This document shows positions 12,724-20,165 of a stretch of DNA of 64,000 nt, piece by piece. The stretch comes from Arthrobacter rhombi. Its GTDB lineage: Bacteria; Actinomycetota; Actinomycetes; Actinomycetales; Micrococcaceae. The stretch is taken from assembly GCF_900163545.1 (NCBI RefSeq), contig NZ_FUHW01000038.1:340451-404450 (forward strand). The letters run 5' to 3'. Every line of letters starts with the position of its first letter. Position 1 is the first letter of the stretch. Made by a program: the position numbers and the translations under genes. Under the pieces are notes generated by a model. That model searched no databases and was not told the DNA's origin. It was given only the letters and a program-made list of their open reading frames with translations.

Positions 12724-13461
12724 ATGAGCGAATCAGCAGAGGAACTGAACACACTGCCGGACTTCGAGCGCTGGGAAACGTTCTGGGTGGGCGGCCAACG
12801 CGTCGGTGCCCTGCATCGCGTCTGGCAAGATTCGGTGCTGTTGACCCGCATCGCCATCGAGGACGAATCGGGGGACTATCTGGCCGAGTCACGGATCCGC
12901 TTCGTGCCCGGCCCCGACTGGGATCTGAGCTGGTTCCATTCCAGTGGGATGGATGAACCGGTCCTGTTGCATAATCCGGCCAACTGGACCCACACCGGCA
13001 GCCTGCCGGTGGTCACAGCAGAATCTCTGACCGCCCTCGACGGGCGTGAACTGCCCACGGGAGTGAGCCGGCAAGCCCCGGCGGGCACGGTCCCGGGGTA
13101 CGGGGAGTTCCTCGTCTTGCAGAACCTCATCGGACGCGGCCTGTTGGAGGCGTCATGGCGGAGCATCCACGACGATGACGGGCAGGTGCAGCAAACGAAG
13201 ATGGTGGCCGTCGCGGACCAGCAGCCACCTGAATACGTATCGGCACCTCTTACCGGCGGACCGACGCTGCGGTATGACCGTTTCGACGATGACCAACGCG
13301 CGGCCAGCCATTGGTTGGTCGACGGGGCGATTCTGGCCAGCGAATGGGGAGGAGCGTATTCGCTTCGGGTCGCGGATGAGGCCGGATCCGCGGCCTGGGA
13401 GTCCATCGCCGGGCTACAAGAATCCACCGCCCGCTTCCTGCTCCACGGTACCCGCCCCTGA
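12724..13461 (+). CDS. Hypothetical protein, 245 aa
   Basis: Not recognised. Soluble protein of 245 residues, strongly acidic, rich in Trp and without membrane segments. The two halves both contain WE/WF-rich beta-like stretches (RWETFWVGGQRVGALH near residue 15; SHWLVDGAILASEWGG near 200), which could reflect a lipocalin- or THAP4-like barrel, but no diagnostic motif is present. Strong AGGAGGGG RBS just before the ATG and only eleven bases after the aldo/keto reductase stop, so likely translated from the same mRNA. Ends tail to tail with the Rieske genes. Confidence 0.65.
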   Translation: MSESAEELNTLPDFERWETFWVGGQRVGALHRVWQDSVLLTRIAIEDESGDYLAESRIRFVPGPDWDLSWFHSSGMDEPVLLHNPANWTHTGSLPVVTAESLTALDGRELPTGVSRQAPAGTVPGYGEFLVLQNLIGRGLLEASWRSIHDDDGQVQQTKMVAVADQQPPEYVSAPLTGGPTLRYDRFDDDQRAASHWLVDGAILASEWGGAYSLRVADEAGSAAWESIAGLQESTARFLLHGTRP

Positions 13462-13479
13462 CCACGGGACCGGGGTGGA

Positions 13480-13908
13480 CTAGAGGTAGATCAGGACGTC
13501 CTTGCCCTTGATCTCCGCGGCAAAACGGGCCAGCGGTTTAGAGGCGGGGCCGACCACTGCCGATCCGTCATCATGGGAGAATTCCGAGCCATGGCAGGGG
13601 CACTTGAAGTCCTTTTTCGTCACGCCCACCGTGCACCCCTGATGGGTACAAACCGCCGTATAGGCCAGAACCGTGGTCTCGTCCTTGCGCCAGAGCAAGT
13701 ACGTGTCACCGCTGACGGCCACCGAGGCGCTCTCGCCGACGGCCAACTCGTCGGTGGTCGTCGCTTTCGTGGCTTCGCCGCTGGGTTCGGGGACTTCCTC
13801 AACGGAGGAGCCGCCGCCGCAGGCCGCCAAGGCGGCGCCGGTCCCCAGAACCAATGAACCTCCCAGAACGGTCCGACGTCCGGTGGTCTGCGCTGTGAAC
13901 TGTTCCAT
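13480..13908 (-). CDS. Rieske [2Fe-2S] protein with Tat/lipoprotein signal (copy 1)
   Basis: 142 residues. Tat-type signal GRRTVLGGSLVLGTGAALAACGG at about 10-32 combines a twin-arginine motif with a lipobox (LAAC), so a folded, cofactor-loaded, lipid-anchored extracytoplasmic protein is predicted. After a Thr/Ser/Pro-rich linker the Rieske domain shows CTHQGC and CPCHGSEFSHDDG, i.e. the paired Cys-His ligands plus the disulfide cysteines, ending in a standard Rieske C-terminus. It is a small free-standing Rieske protein, not a full QcrA (no three-helix N-terminus). It lies 48 bases downstream of a paralogue in the same orientation. The electron partner is unknown. Confidence 0.9.
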   Translation of the reverse strand: MEQFTAQTTGRRTVLGGSLVLGTGAALAACGGGSSVEEVPEPSGEATKATTTDELAVGESASVAVSGDTYLLWRKDETTVLAYTAVCTHQGCTVGVTKKDFKCPCHGSEFSHDDGSAVVGPASKPLARFAAEIKGKDVLIYL

Positions 13909-13956
13909 GAATCCATTGTGGCACCTGGGCGAATCGGCAGGAAACCCCCGGGCGGA

Positions 13957-14403
13957 CTAGGGGTAGAGCACGATCTTTCCATCGGTGATTTCTGCCGCAT
14001 AACGGGTCAGTGCCTCGCGGGCGGGGCCACCGGTGGCCGTACCGTCATCTGGGTTGAAATGCGATTCGTGGCAGGGACAGATGAAATCGGCCTCGCCCGG
14101 ACCCACCCGGCACCCGGCATGTGTGCAGACGGCGGTATAGGCCAGAACCGTCTCATCGTCCTTGCGGTAGAGCAGATACGTTTCGCCGGTGGCTTCGGCA
14201 TCGACGTTCACCATGGCACCCACGGGAAGGTCCGCGACAGGAGCGACCGTCAGTGGGGTACCGGTAGGTTCCGGCACAGGCTGTGAGGTGTTCTGGGGCG
14301 CCGCTGAGGACCCGTCCCCGCAGGCGGCGAGCGTCGTGCCCGCCCCGAGGGCAAGCGTGGATCCCAGGACCAGACGGCGACACGGTTGTGCTGAGGTGCT
14401 CAT
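13957..14403 (-). CDS. Rieske [2Fe-2S] protein with Tat/lipoprotein signal (copy 2)
   Basis: 148 residues, clearly paralogous to the next gene downstream: signal CRRLVLGSTLALGAGTTLAACGD (twin arginines at about 9-10, lipobox Cys at about 28), Pro-rich linker, then CTHAGC and CPCHESHFNPDDG Rieske ligands. The residue after CPCH differs (ESH instead of GSE), which may shift redox potential. First gene of a likely two-gene operon. Predicted to be membrane-anchored on the outer face of the cytoplasmic membrane; the electron-transfer partner is not evident from neighbours. Confidence 0.9.
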   Translation of the reverse strand: MSTSAQPCRRLVLGSTLALGAGTTLAACGDGSSAAPQNTSQPVPEPTGTPLTVAPVADLPVGAMVNVDAEATGETYLLYRKDDETVLAYTAVCTHAGCRVGPGEADFICPCHESHFNPDDGTATGGPAREALTRYAAEITDGKIVLYP

Positions 14404-14430
14404 ACCGTGATTCTTTCATGACCACGCAGG

Positions 14431-14462
14431 ACGGCGATGCCCCGGGAAGGGGGCATCGCCGT
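14431..14462 (-). terminator. Hairpin terminator after fadB
   Basis: Perfect 13-bp stem (14431-14443 with 14450-14462) with a six-base loop, 30 bases beyond the fadB stop and before the Rieske operon. No U-tract, which is common in high-GC actinobacteria. Confidence 0.65.
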
Positions 14463-14492
14463 CATGTCGGGCAACTCACATGAAGTGGTGGA

Positions 14493-16622
14493 TCACTCCG
14501 CGTGGAAGCGGGCGCCCCGCATCCGTTCGGAGGCTCCGACACGGTCCAGATACGGGGTGATGCCGCCCAGATGCATCGGCCATCCGGCACCCAGGATCAT
14601 GCACAGGTCGATATCCTCGGGGCCGGCAACGACGCCCTCGTCGAGCATCAGACCGATCTCTTCGGCCAGCGCGTCCTGGGTGCGCACCAACAACTCCTGC
14701 GAGGTGCTCGGCGTCGACCCGAAGCTGAGCAGCTCGAGAGTCGACTCCGGGATGGACCGGCTTCCGTCCTCGTTCTGGACCCAGACCGACTTCAGCCCGT
14801 TGTCGATCAGCGCCTGCTGGTTTGCCGAGACGCGGAATCGGTCGCCGAAGGCCTCATGCAGGGACTCCATGACGTGCTGGGCGACGGGGATCCCGACCAT
14901 GGCCAGGAGCGTGAAGGGGCTCATGGGCAGGCCCAGGGGGCGCAACGCGTTGTCTGCGACCTCGGCGGGGGTGCCGTCGTCGAAAGCATTGGAGACCTCG
15001 CCCATGAGACGCAGCAGGACGCGGTTGACCACGAAGGCCGCCGCATCCTTGACCAGGACCGCCGTCTTGCGCAGATCCTTGGCCACGGCGAAGGCGGTGG
15101 CCAGAACGACGTCGTCGGTTTTGGGGGCCCTGACGATCTCGATCAGCGGCATCGCTGCCACCGGGTTGAAGAAGTGGAAGCCAACCACCCGTTCGGGGTG
15201 CAACAGGTCCGCCGCCATCTCCGTCACCGATAAGGAGGAGGTGTTGGTGGCCAGGATGCATTCGGAGGAGACGACGGCCTCCACCTCGGCGAAGACCTGC
15301 TTCTTGACCTGAAGCTCCTCGAAGACGGCCTCGATGACCAGATCGGCGTCGGCGAAGGCCTCCTTGGAAACCGAACCGGTGACCAGACCCTTCGTGCGAT
15401 TGGCCGCATCTGCGGAGATCCGCTTCTTGGCCAGCAGCTTATCGACCTCGCCGTGGATATAGGACAGGCCCTTGTCCACCCGACCCTGATCGATATCGGT
15501 GATCACGACCGGGACCTTCAGCATTCTGGCGAAGAGCAGCGCGAACTGTCCAGCCATGAGCCCGGCACCAACGACACCGATCTTGGTGACCGGGCGGGCG
15601 AGCTTGCGGTCGGGGGCGCCTGCCGGGCGTTTGGCCCGTTTCTGCACCAGATCCAAGAAGGAGTAGACGGTGTCGTGGAACTGCGGGGTCTGCATCAGTT
15701 CGACGAGGGCAGCGCATTCGAGTCGTGCCGATTCGGCCTGGCTGATCGTCTTGCCGGCCTCGAAGACATCCAGGACCTTGCCCGGCGCCGGGGCGGCACC
15801 GGCGGTCTTGGCTTCGACGAAGGCTCGGCCCTTGGCGACCGCAGCATCCCAACGTTCTGCCACGGCCGGGTCGGTGGCCGGATCCACGGCGTTCGGCCGA
15901 GAAACCTCGGCACCTGTCAGGACGGTATCCGCCCAGGCCAGGGACTGCTCGACGAAATCGGCCGGCTCGAACAGGGCATCGGCGATGCCCAGCTTGAAGG
16001 CGGCGGGGCCGGCCAACGAACGGTTGTTGTTCAACGGGTTCTCGATCATCACCGTCGTGGCGGCTTCCGGGCCGATCAGACGCGGCAGGCGGTAGACGCC
16101 GCCCCAGCCGGGGACCAGACCGATGAAGGCCTCCGGCAGACCCAGGCCGTTGGCACCGGAGGAGACGGTGCGGTAGTTCGCGGCCAGCGCGACTTCCAAG
16201 CCTCCGCCGAGGGCGACGCCGTTGATGAAGGCGAAGGTCGGCACCCCGAGATCGGCCAGCAGATCGTAGGCGGCATGACCGAGCTCGGCCATCAGCGCCC
16301 CGCTGGAGGACTTCTTCAGGGTTTTCACCGTCGTCAGATCCGCGCCGGCGACGAGGAAATGGGGTTTGCCGGTGACGGCGAGGGCCTGGATCTGCCCGGC
16401 AGCGGCTCGTTCGTGTTGGCGGTTGAGTTCGCGCCCGAATTCGATGAGGGTACTCGGGCCCAACGTGGTCGGTTTGCTGTGGTCCAGCCCGTTGTCCAGG
16501 GTCAGCAGCGCGAGTTTTGCTCCCGACGCTAGCGTGACGTCTGAGACCAGGGTGTGGGTGATGATTTCGTCGGGGACCTGCGCGGCAAGTTCCTCGAAGC
16601 GGTCAAAATCCTGGGTAGCCAT
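14493..16622 (-). CDS. fadB: Fatty-acid oxidation alpha subunit: enoyl-CoA hydratase / 3-hydroxyacyl-CoA dehydrogenase
   Basis: 709-residue bifunctional beta-oxidation enzyme. The N-terminal crotonase domain has both hydratase glutamates (GGGLEVALAANYR and GLGLPEAFIGLVPGWGG). The dehydrogenase domain begins about residue 345 with the NAD motif GVVGAGLMAGQFA; the catalytic His is in VVGFHFFNPV, followed by the C-terminal dehydrogenase domain with TPYLDRVGASE near the end. ATG at 16622 lies three bases after the thiolase stop. With the thiolase it forms the FadAB pair that runs the last three steps of the cycle. Chain-length preference cannot be read from sequence. Confidence 0.95.
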   Translation of the reverse strand: MATQDFDRFEELAAQVPDEIITHTLVSDVTLASGAKLALLTLDNGLDHSKPTTLGPSTLIEFGRELNRQHERAAAGQIQALAVTGKPHFLVAGADLTTVKTLKKSSSGALMAELGHAAYDLLADLGVPTFAFINGVALGGGLEVALAANYRTVSSGANGLGLPEAFIGLVPGWGGVYRLPRLIGPEAATTVMIENPLNNNRSLAGPAAFKLGIADALFEPADFVEQSLAWADTVLTGAEVSRPNAVDPATDPAVAERWDAAVAKGRAFVEAKTAGAAPAPGKVLDVFEAGKTISQAESARLECAALVELMQTPQFHDTVYSFLDLVQKRAKRPAGAPDRKLARPVTKIGVVGAGLMAGQFALLFARMLKVPVVITDIDQGRVDKGLSYIHGEVDKLLAKKRISADAANRTKGLVTGSVSKEAFADADLVIEAVFEELQVKKQVFAEVEAVVSSECILATNTSSLSVTEMAADLLHPERVVGFHFFNPVAAMPLIEIVRAPKTDDVVLATAFAVAKDLRKTAVLVKDAAAFVVNRVLLRLMGEVSNAFDDGTPAEVADNALRPLGLPMSPFTLLAMVGIPVAQHVMESLHEAFGDRFRVSANQQALIDNGLKSVWVQNEDGSRSIPESTLELLSFGSTPSTSQELLVRTQDALAEEIGLMLDEGVVAGPEDIDLCMILGAGWPMHLGGITPYLDRVGASERMRGARFHAE

Positions 16623-16625
16623 GTC

Positions 16626-17867
16626 TTAGGCGTCCTTCCCGTAGTCGGCGTGGTGGGGGTTTTCCCAGATGACGGTGCCGCCCATGCCCAACCCGACGCA
16701 CATGGTGGTCAGGCCGTAACGCACGGAAGGGTCGGCCTCGAATTGCCGGGCGAGCTGGTTCATCAGACGAACACCCGAGGAAGCCAGTGGGTGTCCGACA
16801 GCGATGGCCCCACCATAACGGTTGACCCGGGGATCGTCGTCGGCGATGCCGTAATGGTCCAAGAAGGACAGGACCTGAACGGCGAAGGCCTCATTGATCT
16901 CAAAGAGTCCGATGTCCTCGATGGACAGACCTGCCTGGGCCAGGGCCTTTTCCGTGGCGGGCACGGGGCCGATGCCCATCACCTGCGGCTCGACGCCGGC
17001 GAAGGCGTAACCAACCAGGCGCATCTTGGGGTCCAGCCCCAATTCCTCGGCTGCCTCGGAGGAGGTCAGCAGGGCGGCGGTGGCGCCGTCGTTCAGTCCC
17101 GCTGCGTTGCCTGCGGTGACGTGACCGTGGGCGCGGAAGGGGGTGCGCAGGGATTCGAGATCCTCGAGCGTGGTGCCGGGGCGCGGTGGTTCGTCGGTCG
17201 TGTTCAGGGCCCAGCCTTCACCCGGACGGCGTGCGGCCACGGGGACCAGATCGGGTTGGATGTTTCCGGCTTCATACGCGGCAGCCAGTTTGGTCTGGCT
17301 GGCCAGGGCGTATCGGTCGGCACGCTCCTTGGTGATGGCTGGGAAGCGGTCGTGTAGATTCTCGGCCGTGTTGCCCATGTTCAGTGCCGCAGGGTCCACG
17401 AGGCGCTCGGAAACGAAACGGGGGTTCGGGTCGGCGTCGGCGCCCATGGGGTGGTTGCCCATATGTTCGACACCACCGGCGACGACGACGTCATAGGCGC
17501 CGAAGGCGATGGAAGAAGCGGTAGTGGTCACCGCGGTCATCGCACCGGCACACATCCTGTCGATGGCGAAGCCGGGCACGGATTGCGGCAGCCCGGCCAG
17601 CAAGGCGGCGGTGCGCCCGATGGTGAGGCCCTGGTCGCCGGTCTGGGTGGTTGCGGCGATAGCGACCTCGTCGATACGCTCCGCGGGAACCTCGGGGTTG
17701 CGGCGCAGAAGGTCGCGGATGCACTTGACCACCAAGTCATCGGCGCGGGTGCCGTGGTAAATACCCTTCTCTCCGGCCTTGCCGAAGGGGGTGCGGACGC
17801 CGTCGACGAACACGACGTCGCGGACCTGCCGGTTGCGCGGCAGCGCGCGTGCGGTTGTTGGGCTCAC
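16626..17867 (-). CDS. fadA: Acetyl-CoA C-acyltransferase (thiolase)
   Basis: Cleaves 3-ketoacyl-CoA with CoA to give acetyl-CoA in beta-oxidation. 413 residues from the GTG at 17867, which has AAGGAG nine bases upstream; the open frame extends to an ATG at 17909 but without an RBS and across the predicted operator. Active-site nucleophile Cys in DRMCAGAMTAV, His in GGAIAVGHPLASSG and second Cys in TMCVGLGMGG are all present. Co-transcribed with fadB (three-base gap). Confidence 0.95.
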   Translation of the reverse strand: MSPTTARALPRNRQVRDVVFVDGVRTPFGKAGEKGIYHGTRADDLVVKCIRDLLRRNPEVPAERIDEVAIAATTQTGDQGLTIGRTAALLAGLPQSVPGFAIDRMCAGAMTAVTTTASSIAFGAYDVVVAGGVEHMGNHPMGADADPNPRFVSERLVDPAALNMGNTAENLHDRFPAITKERADRYALASQTKLAAAYEAGNIQPDLVPVAARRPGEGWALNTTDEPPRPGTTLEDLESLRTPFRAHGHVTAGNAAGLNDGATAALLTSSEAAEELGLDPKMRLVGYAFAGVEPQVMGIGPVPATEKALAQAGLSIEDIGLFEINEAFAVQVLSFLDHYGIADDDPRVNRYGGAIAVGHPLASSGVRLMNQLARQFEADPSVRYGLTTMCVGLGMGGTVIWENPHHADYGKDA

Positions 17868-17911
17868 TGGGGGTGACTCCTTGCGTGGAATGAATGTGAT
17901 CCACTCCATAT

Positions 17912-17927
17912 GTTACCGGTGAGTAAC
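17912..17927. promoter_or_regulatory. Inverted repeat GTTAC-N6-GTAAC upstream of fadA: candidate TetR-type operator
   Basis: The palindrome lies 45 bases upstream of the fadA GTG, in the promoter region of the fadA-fadB operon. TTAC(N6)GTAA-like operators are seen for TetR-family fatty-acid-degradation repressors in actinobacteria; assignment here is inferred from position and symmetry. Confidence 0.45.
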
Positions 17928-18001
17928 TAGAGGTGCAAGACGTCGGGGGACCGCTGTGTCGCCGGGGCGAGGTACCTATCGTCGGAGAGCTCTCGCTCAG
18001 G

Positions 18002-19294
18002 TCACGCTGGCTTGGATGTCCGCTTCTCAGGCAGCGGTTCAGGGTCCAGGAACGCAACCGTGATGATCGGGGCGGTTTCGCGGATCTGCCAGGGGCGGGC
18101 TCCGAGGTCGGCCAGCGCGGTCGCGACGGTTTCCGGGGTGACTTCTTCCGGTGGACGCCAGGCCACTCGACGCAGCGTATCGGGGGTGAGCAGGTTCTCG
18201 GTGGGCATCTGCAGCTGCTCGGCTCGCCGGGCGACCCGGGGCTTGGCGGTGTTCAACCGGCGGGCCGCGGCCTCGTCCTTCTCCGGCCAGGTGCGGGCCG
18301 GCGGCGGCGCCGATGTGGGGATGTGCATGGGAGGCAGTTCCTCGGCCTGGCGGGCTGACTGCAGGCAACGCAGCCAACGGGGCGCCTCCTTGCTCGCCGC
18401 CCGGCCGTGGAAGCCGGGGGTCTTGAGCATTTGCGGGACGGTGGTCGGCATGGCCTTGGCCGCGGCGATCAGGGCGGCATCGGGAATCAGCCGCCCGGGG
18501 GCGACATCTCGGTTCTCCGCGAGCGATTCCCGCTCGTACCACAGGGCCTGAACGGCGGCGAGTTGACGGCGATCGCGTAATTGATGCAGTCCCGAGGTGC
18601 GGCGCCACGGGTCGACGCGGGGCGCGGGCGTCGGAGCCGTGCGGATGGCCTCGAACTCCTCGGCGGCGAAGCCGAGTTTGCCCGATTCCTGCAGCAGTTC
18701 GGCCAACGCAATACGCAGCTCGTCGAGAACTTCGACGTCGAGGGCCGCATACCTGAGCCACGGCTCGGGCAGCGGCCGGGTCGACCAGTCGGCTGCTGAA
18801 TGTTCCTTGGCCAACCTCAGTCCGAGCAGGGACTCCACGACCGGTCCGAGACCGACGCGGGGCAGGCCGGCGATGCGCCCAGCCAGTTCCGTATCGAAGA
18901 GGGCATCCGGGTGCATGCCGAGTTCGCCCAAACATGGCAGGTCCTGGGTGGCAGCATGCAGAATCCACTCCACACCGTGCAGGGCCTCATTGATGGGGAG
19001 CAGGTCGTTGAACGGGACCGGGTCGATCAACCATGTGCCAGCCCCGCGGCGGCGGAGCTGAACCAGGAAGGCGCGTTGACCGTAGCGGAAACCCGAAGCC
19101 CGTTCGGCGTCCACGGCCACCGGTCCGCTGCCGGCAGCCAGGGTGCGTGCGGCACGCAGTAAACCGGCGTCGGTGTTGACGACCGGGGGAACTCCCTCGC
19201 GGGGCTCCGTCAGCGGAGTGGGTTCAGGCGCCGGGGGCGTCGAGTCCTCGGCGTCAGTGGGTGAGGGTGTGCTGTCGGTGCGCGAAGTGGTCAT
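18002..19294 (-). CDS. rnd: Ribonuclease D-like 3'-5' exonuclease with HRDC domain
   Basis: 430 residues. DEDDy exonuclease domain: first acidic pair in VAVDAERASGFRY (about residues 63-75), second Asp in HAATQDLPCLGELG, and YAALDVEVLDEL with Tyr and the last Asp. An HRDC domain follows at about 205-290 (WRRTSGLHQLRDRRQLAAVQ). A long actinobacterial C-terminal region follows. N-terminus is Pro/Thr-rich and probably disordered. The ATG at 19294 is chosen because the upstream codons lie inside the promoter (TAGAAT at 19305-19310). Role: RNA 3'-end trimming. It sits downstream of DUF3000, the usual actinobacterial neighbour. Confidence 0.92.
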   Translation of the reverse strand: MTTSRTDSTPSPTDAEDSTPPAPEPTPLTEPREGVPPVVNTDAGLLRAARTLAAGSGPVAVDAERASGFRYGQRAFLVQLRRRGAGTWLIDPVPFNDLLPINEALHGVEWILHAATQDLPCLGELGMHPDALFDTELAGRIAGLPRVGLGPVVESLLGLRLAKEHSAADWSTRPLPEPWLRYAALDVEVLDELRIALAELLQESGKLGFAAEEFEAIRTAPTPAPRVDPWRRTSGLHQLRDRRQLAAVQALWYERESLAENRDVAPGRLIPDAALIAAAKAMPTTVPQMLKTPGFHGRAASKEAPRWLRCLQSARQAEELPPMHIPTSAPPPARTWPEKDEAAARRLNTAKPRVARRAEQLQMPTENLLTPDTLRRVAWRPPEEVTPETVATALADLGARPWQIRETAPIITVAFLDPEPLPEKRTSKPA

Positions 19295-19304
19295 GATGAA
19301 ACCA

Positions 19305-19310
19305 ATTCTA
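19305..19310 (-). promoter_or_regulatory. -10 element (TAGAAT) of the RNase D gene
   Basis: TAGAAT on the minus strand ends ten bases before the ATG at 19294, predicting a leader of zero to three bases. It lies just beyond the DUF3000 stop. Confidence 0.45.
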
Positions 19311-19316
19311 GTGGAT

Positions 19317-19967
19317 TCAACTCCGTCGGCGGCGTGGCAGAGCTGTGACACCCTCGGGCAAGGGCGGCAAACCCGCAAAAGTACAGACCATATCGCTCCA
19401 CGCCTCTAGATGGGACTGGAGGTCAGCACCTTGCGGCGTCCATGAAGCACGCAATTCGATATCAATGGTTTCGGGACGTTCTTCCAGGCTGCCAAAACTC
19501 TGGGAAAGCATCCGGGTCGCGGTGCCCCCGGCGTGGGCGTAGACCGCGTTGTTCTCGTGGAGGGCGTCGAGGAGCCAGGTCCACGCCACGGAGCCGAGCA
19601 TCTGGTCGTTGCCCATCTCGGCATCGAGTTGGGCCCTGATGTAGGTGACAATGCGGAAGGTGCCGTTCCACAGGTCAGAACCCTCCGGGTCGTGTAGCAG
19701 GATGAACCGTCCGGTGGCTAATTCATTGTCATCCTCCGGGCTGCGAGCCTCCGCTAGCGCGGCCGCCGCGGGCCCATGGAGTGAACTCCGAACTCGGGGC
19801 GGGGACTCTAGAACCTCCGCGGAGAGCGCCACTGCGTACGGGGCCAGCCGTGCGGGGGCCGGGATCTCGGCCAAGTGCATTTCGGCACGGCAATCGGCCT
19901 GACGGAGTCCTGAGAGAGCCGTCATGAAGTCTGGGGGAACCTGTGCCAGGTCGCCAAGAGCGGTCAC
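19317..19967 (-). CDS. DUF3000 domain-containing protein
   Basis: 216 residues from GTG at 19967. The protein matches the actinobacterial DUF3000 family: VPPDFMTALSGLRQADCRAE near the N-terminus, a GRFILLHDPEGSDLWNGTFR block in the middle and SVAWTWLLDALHENNAVYAHAGGTATRM towards the C-terminus. No catalytic motif is known. The family is nearly always upstream of the HRDC/RNase D gene in Micrococcales, as here, suggesting a linked RNA-related role (inference). The start codon is seven bases downstream of TAGACT, so a leaderless message is likely. Confidence 0.85.
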   Translation of the reverse strand: MTALGDLAQVPPDFMTALSGLRQADCRAEMHLAEIPAPARLAPYAVALSAEVLESPPRVRSSLHGPAAAALAEARSPEDDNELATGRFILLHDPEGSDLWNGTFRIVTYIRAQLDAEMGNDQMLGSVAWTWLLDALHENNAVYAHAGGTATRMLSQSFGSLEERPETIDIELRASWTPQGADLQSHLEAWSDMVCTFAGLPPLPEGVTALPRRRRS

Positions 19968-19974
19968 GAAACCG

Positions 19975-19980
19975 AGTCTA
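19975..19980 (-). promoter_or_regulatory. -10 element (TAGACT) for leaderless DUF3000 mRNA
   Basis: TAGACT, seven bases, then GTG at 19967, with no Shine-Dalgarno. Confidence 0.55.
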
Positions 19981-20165
19981 GAGTCATCGGTCCGGGGTAC
20001 CCGGAAGGCTCGCCGTTGTCGTGCGCTCTGTGGCCTGCCCATGCTACCGGGGTGGCCCCTGACAGCGGGGCGACGCCTAGGACCGGGCTCGGTGCACTAC
20101 GGTCGTTCGGGGTGATGTGTTCGGCACCACGGGCCGTTGACGTTCAAGGAACCAGGAGGTGGATC

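Noticed and set aside
14437..15312. 291-codon plus-strand open frame opposite fadB
   Set aside because: Ser/Arg-rich antisense translation; the minus strand encodes a complete FadB.
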